Origin: DASWJZ01 sp963814905
GTDB lineage: Bacteria; Pseudomonadota; Alphaproteobacteria; Rhizobiales; Afifellaceae
Direction: 5' to 3'
Assembly: GCA_963814905.1 (NCBI GenBank)
Contig: CAWFEM010000012.1
Coordinates: forward strand, 1-64,000
Length of the DNA: 64,000 nt
The position numbers and the translations under genes were made by a program. The notes beneath the pieces were generated by a model. The model had not been told where the DNA came from and searched no databases. It worked only from the letters and a program-made list of their open reading frames with translations. This document shows positions 1-8,048 of this stretch, in pieces. How positions within the stretch are numbered: position 1 is the stretch's first letter; each line of letters opens with the position of its first letter.

Positions 1-44
1 ACCTGGACGGTACATGCCCGCGGACCAATTCTTGCTTATCGGGG

Positions 45-1366
45 TTACCTCGCGAGCCTTTCCGCGCGGAACGCTAAGACCTCTCCGCCGCTTCCGCCCG
101 AAAGGCTCGCCGCAATTCTGCTGGACACTCGTTCGTTGAGGTTTCGCACCGGATCTTCTGCTCGGTTCACGTAGCGGCCGGTAATGGCAATCGTCTTGTG
201 GCGCAAGAGATCGCGAATCAGGAATGCATTAGCACCTGTCTGTCCGGCGTAGGTTCCAACGGTGTGGCGAAGGTCGTGCAGGCGAACCGCGGGTATGGCC
301 GCTCCGCCAAGTCTTTCGCGCTCGTCAAGCCCCGCCGCCGTTCGGATCCGCTGCCACGCACCTTCGAGCGTATCCTTGGAGAAGGGTCGCGATGCGTCGC
401 CAAGCGCCGGGAAAACCCACGGGGAGCCTTCGACCCTGGGCAAACTCGAAAGGACCGTCTGCGCGTTCGAACTGAGGGAGACGACTTGCGGCCCACCAGC
501 CTTTGTCTCCATCAGCGTTAGCGCGCCGACCGACAGGTCTATGGCATCCCAGCGCATCCGAAGCACCTCACCGAGGCGGCAACCGGTAAAGAGCAGAAGG
601 CGTATCGCCGCAGTAACCTGCCAGGGGAGCACAGTGCGTCGGTTCACTGGCTTTCGATCGTGCTTTGAGCTTGGGCGGCCGGGCTGTCGGCGCCACGGCA
701 GCCCCTCCGTCTCGGCTAGGCGCAGCGTCTCGCCGAGGCGACCGAGTTCCTCCTCGGAAACGAACCGTTCGCGCGACAGCTCTTGGTAGCGGTCGATCCT
801 ACGACAAGGGTTACAACCTTCGGGTCGCATGCCCCAAGCCTCGGCCAGGTTGAAAACCTTTGAACAGACGGACAGCACAATATTCGCCTGGCGCGGGGTG
901 GCGCTCATTGATCGGTGAAGCTGACTGATGTCTTGCCGCGTTACGCTGGCAACTTTGAGACCGCCGATGCGGGGGCGGATGTGGCGAAGTATCAACCGCT
1001 TCACTTCGGCCGCGGTGGATTGCCAATTCCGCCTTTCAACGTGCTCAGCGACATAGCGGTCCAGCAGTTGACCCACGGTCGGGGCACTCCTCAGGGCGTT
1101 GCGGTCGGCCACGGGATCGATGCCCTCGGCAACCTTTGCAAGCGCACGTTTCGCTCGTGCTCGCGCCTCGTCTGGCGTGAGCACGCCATGCTTTCCAAGC
1201 GTGAGACGCCGCGACCGGCCTTCGGCGTTTCGATATTGCACTAGGTAGGAACGGACGCCGCTCGGTTTGACCGTAGCCCGAAGCCCCGGACTTCACTGTC
1301 CCAAATAATGACGTCGGATAGGCCGGGCTTGACTGCTTCCACAACCCGTTTCGTGAGCCTCGTCAT
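45..1366 (-). pseudogene. Tyrosine recombinase (phage-type integrase), frameshifted
   Basis: Site-specific integrase of the P4/DUF4102 type, which integrates mobile elements at tRNA 3' ends. The long frame (398 codons, GTG at 1241) has the catalytic set: Arg in TGCRLGEVLRMRW, HDLRHT (H-x-x-R) and a terminal Tyr in GRYVNRAED. Reading upstream, the expected N-terminus (MTRLTKRVVEAVKPG..., then WDSEVRGFGLR) is present from an ATG at 1366 but in another frame. One base is missing near 1269-1273, where the + strand has ACCGTAG and CCCGTAG would restore the frame. The gene is therefore broken, unless this is a sequencing error or the protein is made from the internal GTG without its N-terminal DNA-binding part. 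It sits next to a tRNA-fragment attachment site, so it is the integrase of an element lying to the left. Confidence 0.85.
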
Positions 1367-1520
1367 TTTGGTGCCCCGCGATGCTGGCGTCCGTTGCCGT
1401 CCGGTCCCAGAGGTTCCTGCCCATTGGTTTCACGGGCTTTTCGCCGCTCGGACGGCATGGACGGCAATTTCCGCCTGACCTACCGCTCTCCTTTCTTCGA
1501 CCGCCTTCGCGCCGTGGTCC

Positions 1521-1562
1521 GGTGGGCAAGCGTTAGGTGAGCAGGTAAGCACCGGGTAAGCA
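1521..1562. repeat. GGTRRGCA direct repeats, likely integrase arm-type sites
   Basis: Four short direct repeats: GGTGGGCA at 1521, GGTGAGCA at 1536, and GGTAAGCA at 1544 and 1555. They lie between the integrase gene and the tRNA-fragment attachment site, where arm-type integrase binding sites are normally found. The repeats are seen directly; the binding role is inferred from position. Confidence 0.4.
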
Positions 1563-1644
1563 GGGGAGGGAGAAACTCGAGGTTGCCCGTCGTTCATGGT
1601 CGCAGTCTAACTTATCGGAATGTCTTAGGAAAGTGTAATCCGGC

Positions 1645-1674
1645 GAAAGCGGCAGTAATAGGTAGTAATAGCTA
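1645..1674 (+). repeat. 30-bp imperfect repeat, copy 1
   Basis: A 30-bp segment with an internal repeat (GTAATAGGTAGTAATAG). It matches 38528-38557 at 26 of 30 positions, same orientation, and all four differences are transitions. This copy directly precedes the tRNA fragment, so it may be part of an integrase recognition region. Confidence 0.6.
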
Positions 1675-1677
1675 AAT

Positions 1678-1727
1678 GCAGATTCCTAATCTGAGGGTCG
1701 CTGGTTCGAATCCAGTCGGGGTCGCCA
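1678..1727 (+). other. Attachment site: 3' part of tRNA-Arg(CCU)
   Basis: The sequence folds as the 3' portion of a tRNA: anticodon loop TTCCTAA with anticodon CCT at 1685-1687, a five-base variable region, T-arm with GGTTCGAATCC, acceptor 3' strand CGGGGTC, discriminator G and encoded CCA (1725-1727). No D-arm or matching 5' acceptor strand (GACCCCG) lies upstream, so this is not a complete gene. Tyrosine integrases leave such a duplicated 3' fragment at the distal end of an element inserted into a tRNA gene. Because the fragment's 3' end points right, the element lies to the left and ordinary chromosome begins after 1727. Confidence 0.75.
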
Positions 1728-1980
1728 TTCCGGATCGGTCCATTCCGGACACAGAGGTGACGGTTTATTCCGGAGACAGGGGTAACACCTTTGCTCCGAA
1801 GGGATTGGCGATGGGCTCCAGCCTGCAGGTCTCGAGCAGAATGCTTGGTGTCCCTCCCAATCCGTTGAGGTGACGAGTTTCGATCGCGCGTCGGATCTCC
1901 ACTGCAAAAGGCTCTGCTTCGAAGGCGACGGTCGAATCTGACCCAAACCAGAACTCTCGCGTGCCCTTGCCGCATGCATC
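1728..1980. other. Intergenic stretch, possible mobile-element debris
   Basis: No convincing gene. ATTCCGG recurs three times in the first 50 bases, next to GAGGTGACGGTTTATTCC and GACAGGGGTAAC, which resembles the end of a transposable element. No transposase frame is recognisable. Confidence 0.3.
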
Positions 1981-2021
1981 ATGCCGGCGGGCTATTAATT
2001 CCGGAGCGAATCGGCATTTCC
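1981..2021 (+). promoter_or_regulatory. Shared 41-bp element, site 1 (DUF302 gene)
   Basis: ATGCC-N6-CTATT-N17-GCATTTCC, 73 bp before the DUF302 start. It is a weaker version of the element found before seven other transcription units between 5.2 and 14.8 kb; the spacings of 6 and 17 bp are identical. Confidence 0.55.
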
Positions 2022-2093
2022 GCGCGTGCGCGGCGATCGCCATAGTTCCCCGACCCCACGCGATCCCGCGTGACCAGACAATGGGGACCAACC

Positions 2094-2582
2094 ATGTTCG
2101 CACGCATCGGCACGTTGTGCCTGGCCGCGCTCGTCGGCGGCCTTCTCTACTTCTCGGCCGGACCGCAGACCCTTGCCGATGCCGGAGACGGCATCGTCAG
2201 GGTGGAAAGCGCCTACCCGATGGCGGAGACCATCGCACGGCTGAAAGACGACATCGCCGAGAAGGGCATCATGTTCTTTCTCGAGGTCGATCAGGCGAAG
2301 CTCGCCGCCAAAGCGGGCGTCTCGGTGCGGCCGTCGACGCTCCTGATCTTCGGCAATCCGCCGCTCGGCACGCAGTTTCTGACCGCCAACCCGTTTTCCG
2401 GACTGGATTGGCCGGTGCGGCTGCTCGTCTTGCAGGACGAACACGGAAAAGTGTGGACGGCCTACACGGACTTCCGCTGGATCGCCGCGCGCCATCACAT
2501 CACCAATCGCGAAGCGCAGTTCAAGATGGCCTCCATGGTGATCGAGTCGATCACGTCGAGCGTGCGCATGCCGCGCAGCTAA
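2094..2582 (+). CDS. DUF302 family protein, exported
   Basis: 162-residue protein. Residues 1-30 form a signal peptide (MFARIGTLCLAALVGGLLYF, then a small-residue cleavage region). The rest is a DUF302 domain: the central EKGIMFFLEVDQAKLAAKAG and the block STLLIFGNPPLGTQFL are typical. DUF302 is a small alpha/beta fold often found alone or fused to redox proteins; its chemistry is not established. The ATG at 2094 was chosen over an in-frame GTG at 2070 because it starts directly at the signal peptide. The gene is preceded by site 1 of the shared promoter element, which ties it to the bufferin, doxX and NDH-2 units, so a role in an envelope stress response is plausible but inferred. Confidence 0.8.
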   Translation: MFARIGTLCLAALVGGLLYFSAGPQTLADAGDGIVRVESAYPMAETIARLKDDIAEKGIMFFLEVDQAKLAAKAGVSVRPSTLLIFGNPPLGTQFLTANPFSGLDWPVRLLVLQDEHGKVWTAYTDFRWIAARHHITNREAQFKMASMVIESITSSVRMPRS

Positions 2583-2690
2583 CTCGCCCTTCGCGGCGCG
2601 AGGACGCGGCTTTCGGCACCGTCGTTGCGCCGCCGGGTATGTATCGCCCGCCGATCTTCGATCGAGGTTGGGCTGAAGCGGTGAGCCAAG

Positions 2691-3320
2691 TTGAGCGCAG
2701 ACAGATTGGCGGAAGAAACCTTGCGGCTCGAACGGAGCGCGCCTGAATTCGCGGGCGCTTACCAACGGCTCGTCGACCGTCTCGTCGGCGCGTGCGCCGG
2801 CAAGACGGCGCCGAGAACCGGCGACATCTTTCCGGAATTCCTGCTGCCGGACGATCACGGCCGGCTGACGGGCTTCGACGACCTTTCGGTCGGGACGACG
2901 CTGGTAGTCAGCCTGAACCGCGGACAGTGGTGCAGCTATTGCCGCATCGAGCTTGAGGGGCTGCAGGAAATCCACGCCGAGATCATGCGGCGCGGCGCCA
3001 ATGTCGTGGCGATCACGCCCGACCGGGAGGAGTACGCGATGCGGCTCCGTGCCAGTTGCCGCCTCGCCTTTCCCCTTCTCTCCGACGTCGGCAACGGCTT
3101 CGCGCTGTCGCTTGGACTTGCCGTGTGGTGCGGCGACGAGGTCCGGGACCTCTACCGGAATTCGGGCATCGCGCTGAACGTCTACCAGGGGGATGAAGGG
3201 TGGCTGATCCCGATACCGGCGACCTACGTCGTGGCCCCGGATCGGCGGATTAAGGCGTGTTTCGTCGATCCCGACTTCCGCCAGAGAATTTCTCCGGAAG
3301 ACATCTTGAAGGCCATCTGA
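2691..3320 (+). CDS. Peroxiredoxin-like AhpC/TSA protein (first paralogue)
   Basis: 209 residues with a thioredoxin fold of the AhpC/TSA peroxiredoxin-like group. After an N-terminal helical region of about 45 residues comes FPEFLLPDDHGR, then the active-site segment NRGQWCSYCRIEL (C-x-x-C, about residues 78-90), ITPDREEYAMRLR, and a C-terminal VPDRRI/VDPDFRQR part. Classical AhpC has a single peroxidatic Cys after P-x-x-x-T; the CxxC here fits a thiol peroxidase or disulfide reductase, so the substrate is uncertain. The start is a TTG at 2691. It lies 108 bp after the DUF302 gene and just before the LysR gene. A paralogue (4341-5057) lies on the other side of the regulator. Confidence 0.8.
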   Translation: MSADRLAEETLRLERSAPEFAGAYQRLVDRLVGACAGKTAPRTGDIFPEFLLPDDHGRLTGFDDLSVGTTLVVSLNRGQWCSYCRIELEGLQEIHAEIMRRGANVVAITPDREEYAMRLRASCRLAFPLLSDVGNGFALSLGLAVWCGDEVRDLYRNSGIALNVYQGDEGWLIPIPATYVVAPDRRIKACFVDPDFRQRISPEDILKAI

Positions 3321-3465
3321 CCGGGTCCGCATGAGGGGCCGCCTTTCTCCTGCGTCAACGGCAGCCTATTGCATGCGTAACCCCCGCTTGATTACGATAT
3401 TAGACGGCTGACCAACGGCATCGGGGCGCCGCGCGATTTTTTTGGATGGCGTGGGAATTGTTCGC

Positions 3466-4353
3466 ATGGAGATGCAGCAGGTCCGCTACTTCCTGACGCT
3501 TGCACGGACGCTGAATTTCACGCGTGCCGCCGAGGAGTGTAACGTCAGCCAGCCGTCGCTCACCCGCGCCATACGCCTCCTTGAAGAGGAGCTCGGCGGC
3601 GAGCTCCTGCGGCGCGAGCGCCAGCAGTCGCACCTGACAGAGCTCGGCAATCGCATGCTTCCGCTGATGAAGCAGTGCTACGAGAGCGCGCTCAACGCGA
3701 AGACCCTGGCGAAGCAGATCAAGTCGAGCGCGATCGCCCCGCTTGCGATCGCCTTCTCGCAGGCGGTGAACATCGACCTCATCATGGCGCCGCTCGGCGA
3801 GATTTCGCGGGTCTATCCCGGCCTGCAGCTCAAGGTCAGGCGCGGGCGCGGCGAGGCGATCATCCAGCTCCTCAAGAACGGCGAAGCCGAACTGGCGATC
3901 GCCGGCCCGTTGGAGGAAGACTGGGAGCGCCTCGACCGATGGCCGATCCTCGATGAGCCGTTCAGCCTCGCGGTCCCTCCGGAGCATGCGCTCGCGGGAC
4001 GCAACGAGATCGAGGTTGGGGACCTCGCGCGCGAGAGGCTTCTCATCAACGTCGGCTGTGAAATGGCCAAGGATCTCGTCGCGCATCTCAGCACGTATCG
4101 CGGCCCCGAAGAGAACGCCTACGAGGTTGAGACGGACTCCGATATCGCGGCGCTGCTCGGCGCAAACCTCGGCGTCGCCATCCTCCCCGCGACCAGTTCC
4201 GCGCCAAAAGTCGTCAGGCGGATGCCGATCAAGGATCTGCTCCTCAGTCGCACGATTGCCGTTTACGGCGTCGCCGGCCGGCGCCGCTCCCCCGCGGCAT
4301 CGACGCTGCTCAATCTGCTTCGCGCCGCCGACTGGTCGCGTTACGTCAACTGA
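3466..4353 (+). CDS. LysR-type transcriptional regulator
   Basis: 295 residues. The N-terminal winged helix-turn-helix is clear (MEMQQVRYFLTLARTLNFTR, then AAEECNVSQPSLTRAIRLLEEELGG at about residues 20-45), followed by the LysR substrate-binding domain (about residues 90-290). The ATG at 3466 starts exactly at the HTH; an upstream in-frame start at 3442 would add eight residues. It lies between two peroxiredoxin-like paralogues, and its last 13 bases overlap the end of the opposite one. A T-N11-A palindrome, the classical LysR-type box, occurs at eight nearby promoters, so this protein is the obvious candidate local regulator. No clear copy of that element precedes the lysR gene itself. The effector is unknown; redox or chlorine stress is a guess from the neighbours. 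Confidence 0.9.
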   Translation: MEMQQVRYFLTLARTLNFTRAAEECNVSQPSLTRAIRLLEEELGGELLRRERQQSHLTELGNRMLPLMKQCYESALNAKTLAKQIKSSAIAPLAIAFSQAVNIDLIMAPLGEISRVYPGLQLKVRRGRGEAIIQLLKNGEAELAIAGPLEEDWERLDRWPILDEPFSLAVPPEHALAGRNEIEVGDLARERLLINVGCEMAKDLVAHLSTYRGPEENAYEVETDSDIAALLGANLGVAILPATSSAPKVVRRMPIKDLLLSRTIAVYGVAGRRRSPAASTLLNLLRAADWSRYVN

Positions 4354-5057
4354 CGAGCGTCGCGAAGCGCCGACAAGAGATCGTCGATCGCCATGCGCTT
4401 CCTGTAGTCCGGATCGACGAAGCGGGAGACAATGGTTCCGCTCGGCGCGACGATGAAGGTTGCCGGGACAGGCAGCGTCCAGGTCTCGTTGTTCTGATAA
4501 GTCGCAAGGTCGATGCCGCCGACCTTCATGTAGCGATCGAATTCCGTGCCGACGTAGAAGGCAAGGCCGAGCGACAGCGCGTAAGCGTTATCCATGTCGG
4601 TTAGGATCGGGAAAGGCGCGTCTGCCCATTCCCTGAGCCGGTTCGCATACATTTCCCGCTCCGGCGTGATCGCTACGATCTGCCCGCCCTCACTGATGGC
4701 CCGCTGATAGGCACGTGCGAGCTCGACGGTGTTCAGGCGGCAGTAGGGGCACCAGTGGCCGCGGTTGAACACGACGGCGACCGGGCCGCTCTTCAGAAGA
4801 TCCTCCAGCGCGACGAGCCTGCCGCCTTGATCGGGAAGCAAGAAGGACGGCATCGCATCGCCGACCTTTGGGGCGCCTTCGGCGGCCGCACCTGCCTGAA
4901 GCCTCGCGATCAGGCGCTCCACAGCCTCAGCGAACGCAGGGTTCAGCACCTGCACTTCCTTGAAGATGATAGCGAGCCGCTCGTTCAGCGACGCGTCCAT
5001 GTCGCGGCAGCGAAGAACCGTCTCTTCGAGGAGTTCGACGATCGGGCGGGACGACAT
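4341..5057 (-). CDS. Peroxiredoxin-like AhpC/TSA protein (second paralogue)
   Basis: 238 residues, paralogous to the gene at 2691-3320. It has a longer N-terminal helical region (residues 1-60), then PSFLLPDQGGRLVALEDLL, the active-site segment FNRGHWCPYCRLNTVEL (C-x-x-C), VAITPEREMYANRLREW, and the C-terminal PVPATFIVAPSG and VDPDYRKRM segments. The ATG at 5057 begins at MSSRPIVELLEE; upstream sequence in frame is arginine-rich and unlikely to be coding. It is transcribed towards the LysR gene and overlaps its 3' end by 13 bp. The region between this gene and bufA contains the palindrome of site 2, but on this strand the distal ATTT box is missing, so shared regulation is less certain. Confidence 0.85.
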   Translation of the reverse strand: MSSRPIVELLEETVLRCRDMDASLNERLAIIFKEVQVLNPAFAEAVERLIARLQAGAAAEGAPKVGDAMPSFLLPDQGGRLVALEDLLKSGPVAVVFNRGHWCPYCRLNTVELARAYQRAISEGGQIVAITPEREMYANRLREWADAPFPILTDMDNAYALSLGLAFYVGTEFDRYMKVGGIDLATYQNNETWTLPVPATFIVAPSGTIVSRFVDPDYRKRMAIDDLLSALRDARQLT

Positions 5058-5201
5058 CCGGACGCTCCCTTTGGGACTCCATCGCCGCAACGATCGAGCG
5101 ACGGTCAGCCCACGCGTGAACACTATCACATCGCCGAAAACGCGCGCCAGACAGCGCGATCGCGCCCGCCGGCTTCCGGCGTCCACAGTGGCGGCGATCC
5201 A

Positions 5202-5242
5202 ATAGCAGACCGCTATCGGATCAATCGCCCATCAATATTTCC
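5202..5242 (+). promoter_or_regulatory. Shared 41-bp element, site 2 (bufABC)
   Basis: ATAGC-AGACCG-CTATC-N17-ATATTTCC, 78 bp before bufA. Both arms are perfect, so this is one of the consensus-defining copies. Confidence 0.7.
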
Positions 5243-5319
5243 GCTCAGCCCCGGCGAGAGGCCTAATGCGCGCAGACGCTTCGCCCTGAGGCGTTCAGCG
5301 CAATTTCTGGAGCAGGACG

Positions 5320-5631
5320 ATGAAGAAGACCACCATTGCAATATCGAGCGTTGCCCTTGCGGGGGCGATCGCCGCGGCCGTCGCCGCGATCGGAGTCTCC
5401 GCCTCGGCGGACGAAGCAAAGCCCGTCGCGAGCGCCGACAAGGAGAAGTGCTACGGCATCTCCGTCGCCGGCAAGAACGACTGCGCCGCCGGCCCCGGCA
5501 CCACCTGCGCCGGCACCAACAAGGTCGACTACAACGGCATCTCCTGGAAGCTCGTGCCGAAAGGCACCTGCCTCACGATGCAGACGCCGTTTGGGCCGGG
5601 CTCGCTTGAGCCGATCCATCGACCGACCTGA
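5320..5631 (+). CDS. bufA: Bufferin precursor (DUF2282 family)
   Basis: 103-residue DUF2282 protein. It has a signal peptide (residues 1-30: MKK, hydrophobic AISSVALAGAIAAAVAAIG, cleavage near SASA) and four cysteines at 44, 55, 63 and 84 in the family context KCYGISVAGKNDC and VPKGTC. DUF2282 proteins are the BufA1 group of bufferins: ribosomal peptides whose core cysteines are converted to copper-binding thiooxazoles by a DUF692 enzyme and which protect the periplasm from metal stress. The modifying enzymes follow directly (bufB, bufC). A 9-bp hairpin separates it from bufB and could keep precursor mRNA in excess. Preceded by site 2 of the shared promoter element. Family assignment is strong; modification here is inferred. 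Confidence 0.88.
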   Translation: MKKTTIAISSVALAGAIAAAVAAIGVSASADEAKPVASADKEKCYGISVAGKNDCAAGPGTTCAGTNKVDYNGISWKLVPKGTCLTMQTPFGPGSLEPIHRPT

Positions 5632-5648
5632 CCAAGACTTGTCGGATG

Positions 5649-5671
5649 GCCGTGCGGCGTGACCGCACGGC
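5649..5671 (+). terminator. Intercistronic hairpin between bufA and bufB
   Basis: Perfect 9-bp stem (GCCGTGCGG / CCGCACGGC) with a five-base loop and no T-run. Placed after the precursor gene, it could act as an attenuator or mRNA-stabilising structure raising the precursor:enzyme ratio. This is inferred from position. Confidence 0.55.
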
Positions 5672-5695
5672 TGCCGCATCGATATGGAGGAACCA

Positions 5696-6589
5696 ATGCT
5701 GCGACCAATGAGCAGGCCAGACTATGAAACGCCCTCCCACATTCCCCTGGACGTGGGCGTAGGGCTGAAACACGAGCATGCGCTGCAGATCTTCAACGAT
5801 CCCGGCGGCGTCAGTTTCTTCGAGGTGCATGCCGAGAACTACATGAGCGACGGTGGCCCGGCCCACGCGTTCCTTTCGGCCGTGCGCAACCGCTTTCCCC
5901 TGTCGATCCATGGCGTTGGCCTGTCGATCGGCGGCGCAGCCCCGCTCGACCGGCAACATCTCAGCCGCCTTCAACATCTCGTGGCGGTCTATCAGCCCGG
6001 CCTTTTTTCCGAGCATCTCGCCTGGTCGAGCCACGGCTCGAACTACCTGAACGACCTGCTGCCTCTTCCCTATAATGAGCGGACGCTGACGCGCGTGGTC
6101 TCGCACATCCAGCAGGTCCAGACCGTTCTCGGCATGCGGATGCTGCTTGAGAACCCGTCCACCTACGTGGCGTTCGAACAATCCACCATGGGCGAGATCG
6201 AGTTCCTGGCCGAGGTGGTGGCGCGCACGGGCTGTGGCCTCCTGCTCGACGTGAACAATGTCTACGTCTCCGCAGCCAACAGCCGCTTCGATCCCTATAC
6301 CTACATCGACGCGTTCCCGATGGATCATGTCGGAGAGATTCACCTCGGCGGCTTCGGCGAGGACAGTGATCTCGACGGCGGTCCTCTCCTGATCGACTCG
6401 CATGGCACGCCGGTCGCGGGGCCGGTCTGGCGACTCTATCGTCACGCGATCGCACGATCCGGCGCCGTTCCGACGCTGATCGAGTGGGACAACGCGGTCC
6501 CGACTTACCGGACGCTTGCGGCGGAGGCGGCACGCGCCGCCGCGGTCCTCCACGATGGCGACCCCGTCGAGCTCAAGCTCGCGGGATGA
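5696..6589 (+). CDS. bufB: Multinuclear non-heme iron oxidative enzyme (DUF692)
   Basis: 297-residue DUF692/MNIO enzyme with a TIM-barrel fold. Metal-ligand segments are visible in order: FFEVHAENYM, SIHGVGLSIGG, SEHLAWSS, LLENPSTYV, LLLDVNNVYVS and EIHLGGF. These supply the His, Glu, Asp and Asn ligands of the multinuclear iron centre. The family oxidises cysteines of DUF2282 precursors to oxazolone/thiooxazole groups. The ATG at 5696 was chosen because GGAGG lies at 5687-5690, correctly spaced; the earlier ATG at 5684 overlaps that site. The stop overlaps the bufC start (ATGA), indicating translational coupling. Confidence 0.9.
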   Translation: MLRPMSRPDYETPSHIPLDVGVGLKHEHALQIFNDPGGVSFFEVHAENYMSDGGPAHAFLSAVRNRFPLSIHGVGLSIGGAAPLDRQHLSRLQHLVAVYQPGLFSEHLAWSSHGSNYLNDLLPLPYNERTLTRVVSHIQQVQTVLGMRMLLENPSTYVAFEQSTMGEIEFLAEVVARTGCGLLLDVNNVYVSAANSRFDPYTYIDAFPMDHVGEIHLGGFGEDSDLDGGPLLIDSHGTPVAGPVWRLYRHAIARSGAVPTLIEWDNAVPTYRTLAAEAARAAAVLHDGDPVELKLAG

Positions 6590-7362
6590 CATGCGACGGC
6601 GCAATGGACGCGCTCGAGGCTGAATTCGCTGCGGCGCTCCTTGCAGCGGAGCGTCCGCCGCCGGCCGGCCTCAGGGTGCCGCCCGGGGCGGACGTGGCGC
6701 ACCGGTTCGGTATCTACCGGAACAACGTGGTCGCCGGCCTGGTGAATGCGCTTGGCGAGCGCTTTCCGGTGGCGAAGCGGCTGGTGGGCGACGAATTCTT
6801 CGCGGTGATGGCGCGAACCTACGTGGTGGAGAACCCGCCGCGCTCGCCGCTCCTCTTCCGCTACGGCGACAGCTTTTCGGGATTTATCGACCGCTTCGAG
6901 CCAGCCGCGACCGTGCCGTTTCTGGCCGACATCGCTCGGCTCGAATTCTTGCGCGGCGAGGCCTATCACGCGGCGGATCGCGAGCCGCTGGCGCCGTCCG
7001 CGCTAAAGGCCCTGTCCGCCGCGGAGCTTCCCTCTGTCGGGCTCCAGCTCCATCCCTCTGCACGGTTCATGCAATCACGTCACCCCGTCGTCAGCATTTG
7101 GCAGGCGCACCAGGGCGGCTCCCATCCGATGGTCCGCGAGTGGCAACCCCAAAACGCGCTCGTGGTACGGCGAAAGCTGTCGGTGGAGGTCCACCTCCTG
7201 CCTTCCGGCGGCTACGCGTTCCTGTCGGCGATCGCGCACGGCGGCAGTATCACGGTGGCGGCGAAGGAAGCGGATGCTGTCAATTCCGGCTTCGATTCTG
7301 CGGCAATGTTCGTGCTTCTCGTCGGCGCCCAGGCGATCATCGGCCTCAGCTCTTTAGGATAG
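6586..7362 (+). CDS. bufC: Bufferin partner protein BufC (DUF2063)
   Basis: 258-residue protein with the DUF2063 N-terminal domain (FGIYRNNVVAGLVNALGERFP, then FFAVMARTYV and LLFRYGDSFSGFI). It is the usual partner of DUF692 enzymes and supplies a precursor-recognition function in bufferin and methanobactin-type systems. The ATG at 6586 overlaps the bufB stop; an internal ATG at 6604 begins MDALEAEF and is an alternative. The C-terminal 100 residues include a segment resembling a small regulatory domain. It is the last gene of the bufABC operon and is followed by a good terminator. Confidence 0.85.
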   Translation: MTCDGAMDALEAEFAAALLAAERPPPAGLRVPPGADVAHRFGIYRNNVVAGLVNALGERFPVAKRLVGDEFFAVMARTYVVENPPRSPLLFRYGDSFSGFIDRFEPAATVPFLADIARLEFLRGEAYHAADREPLAPSALKALSAAELPSVGLQLHPSARFMQSRHPVVSIWQAHQGGSHPMVREWQPQNALVVRRKLSVEVHLLPSGGYAFLSAIAHGGSITVAAKEADAVNSGFDSAAMFVLLVGAQAIIGLSSLG

Positions 7363-7375
7363 CGTCCAGAATCAG

Positions 7376-7411
7376 AGAGGCCCGGCGACGCCGCCGGGCC
7401 TCTTTCGTTTT
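7376..7411. terminator. Rho-independent terminator after bufC
   Basis: GC-rich stem GAGGCCCGGCG / CGCCGGGCCTC at 7377-7402 followed by TTTCGTTTT. It sits between the convergent bufABC and doxX units and serves bufC best. Confidence 0.75.
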
Positions 7412-7456
7412 CCAGTGCGCAGCGGGATCCTAAAGCCCGCTAGGGGATGGCTTCTT

Positions 7457-7918
7457 TCAACGCGCGAGCGCCGGCGCTGCGAAGCCGCCGCGCCAGATCA
7501 GGTGATCGAGCGAGGCGACGCCGGGGCCGCGCGCGATGATCACGAGGATCGCCGTCAGCCAGAAGATGTGCTCCGGCCAGCCGCTCGGATAAACGAAAAG
7601 CTGGATGACGAGGGTCATGCCGAGGAGCGCGAGGGCGGAAAGCCGTGACGCGAGCCCGACCAGGAGCAGAACCGGGAAAATGTGCTCGGCGGTCGTCGCC
7701 ATATAGGCGGCGAGGTCGGGCGGCAGCAGCGGAACCTTGTACTCCTCGCGGAAGAGGTAGAAGGTGTTGTCCGAAATGTGCAGGAAGCCGTCCACCTTCG
7801 TCTGACCGGAGGTCCAGAACACGTTCGCCAGGCCGATGCGCGCGACGAGCGAGATGAAGCTTTGCGGGATGCTCTCGGCCAGAGAACGGCCGGTCTCAAG
7901 GATTGCGATGCGGGACAT
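7457..7918 (-). CDS. DoxX family membrane protein (bufferin-associated)
   Basis: 153 residues with four predicted membrane segments (about residues 15-33, 62-82, 88-106 and 112-130) in the DoxX pattern: LVARIGLANVFWTSGQTKVDG, ATTAEHIFPVLLLVGLASRL and WPEHIFWLTAILVIIARGPG. DoxX proteins are commonly the fourth member of bufferin operons. Here the gene is on the opposite strand, convergent with bufABC, and has its own copy of the shared promoter element (site 3). The ATG at 7918 (MSRIAILETG) was preferred over an upstream in-frame start at 7978 because the family N-terminus is short. Its biochemical role is unknown; electron transfer or quinone-linked redox is suggested for the family. Confidence 0.85.
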   Translation of the reverse strand: MSRIAILETGRSLAESIPQSFISLVARIGLANVFWTSGQTKVDGFLHISDNTFYLFREEYKVPLLPPDLAAYMATTAEHIFPVLLLVGLASRLSALALLGMTLVIQLFVYPSGWPEHIFWLTAILVIIARGPGVASLDHLIWRGGFAAPALAR

Positions 7919-7993
7919 TTGGGTCTCCCAGTGAGTCGAGGACGCTCGGATCGCCAAGCGTTGCGCACAATCGACCATGCCCGCCGAGCGAAC

Positions 7994-8034
7994 GGAAATG
8001 CCGGTGTTCCATCGATCCGATAGCGCTCCGCTAT
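7994..8034 (-). promoter_or_regulatory. Shared 41-bp element, site 3 (doxX)
   Basis: On the minus strand: ATAGC-GGAGCG-CTATC-N17-GCATTTCC, 76 bp before the doxX start. Both arms are perfect. Confidence 0.7.
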
Positions 8035-8048
8035 CGGCTTTTCCGCCG

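Noticed and set aside
1678..1727. A complete tRNA-Arg gene
   Set aside because: No D-arm or 5' acceptor strand lies upstream, so only the 3' portion is present.
1995..3332. A 445-codon minus-strand frame
   Set aside because: It runs opposite the DUF302 and peroxiredoxin-like genes, both with signal or active-site motifs, and has no recognisable domain.
5649..5671. Factor-independent terminator ending the bufA transcript
   Set aside because: There is no T-run and the downstream bufB has its own ribosome-binding site without a separate promoter; attenuation or RNA stabilisation fits better.
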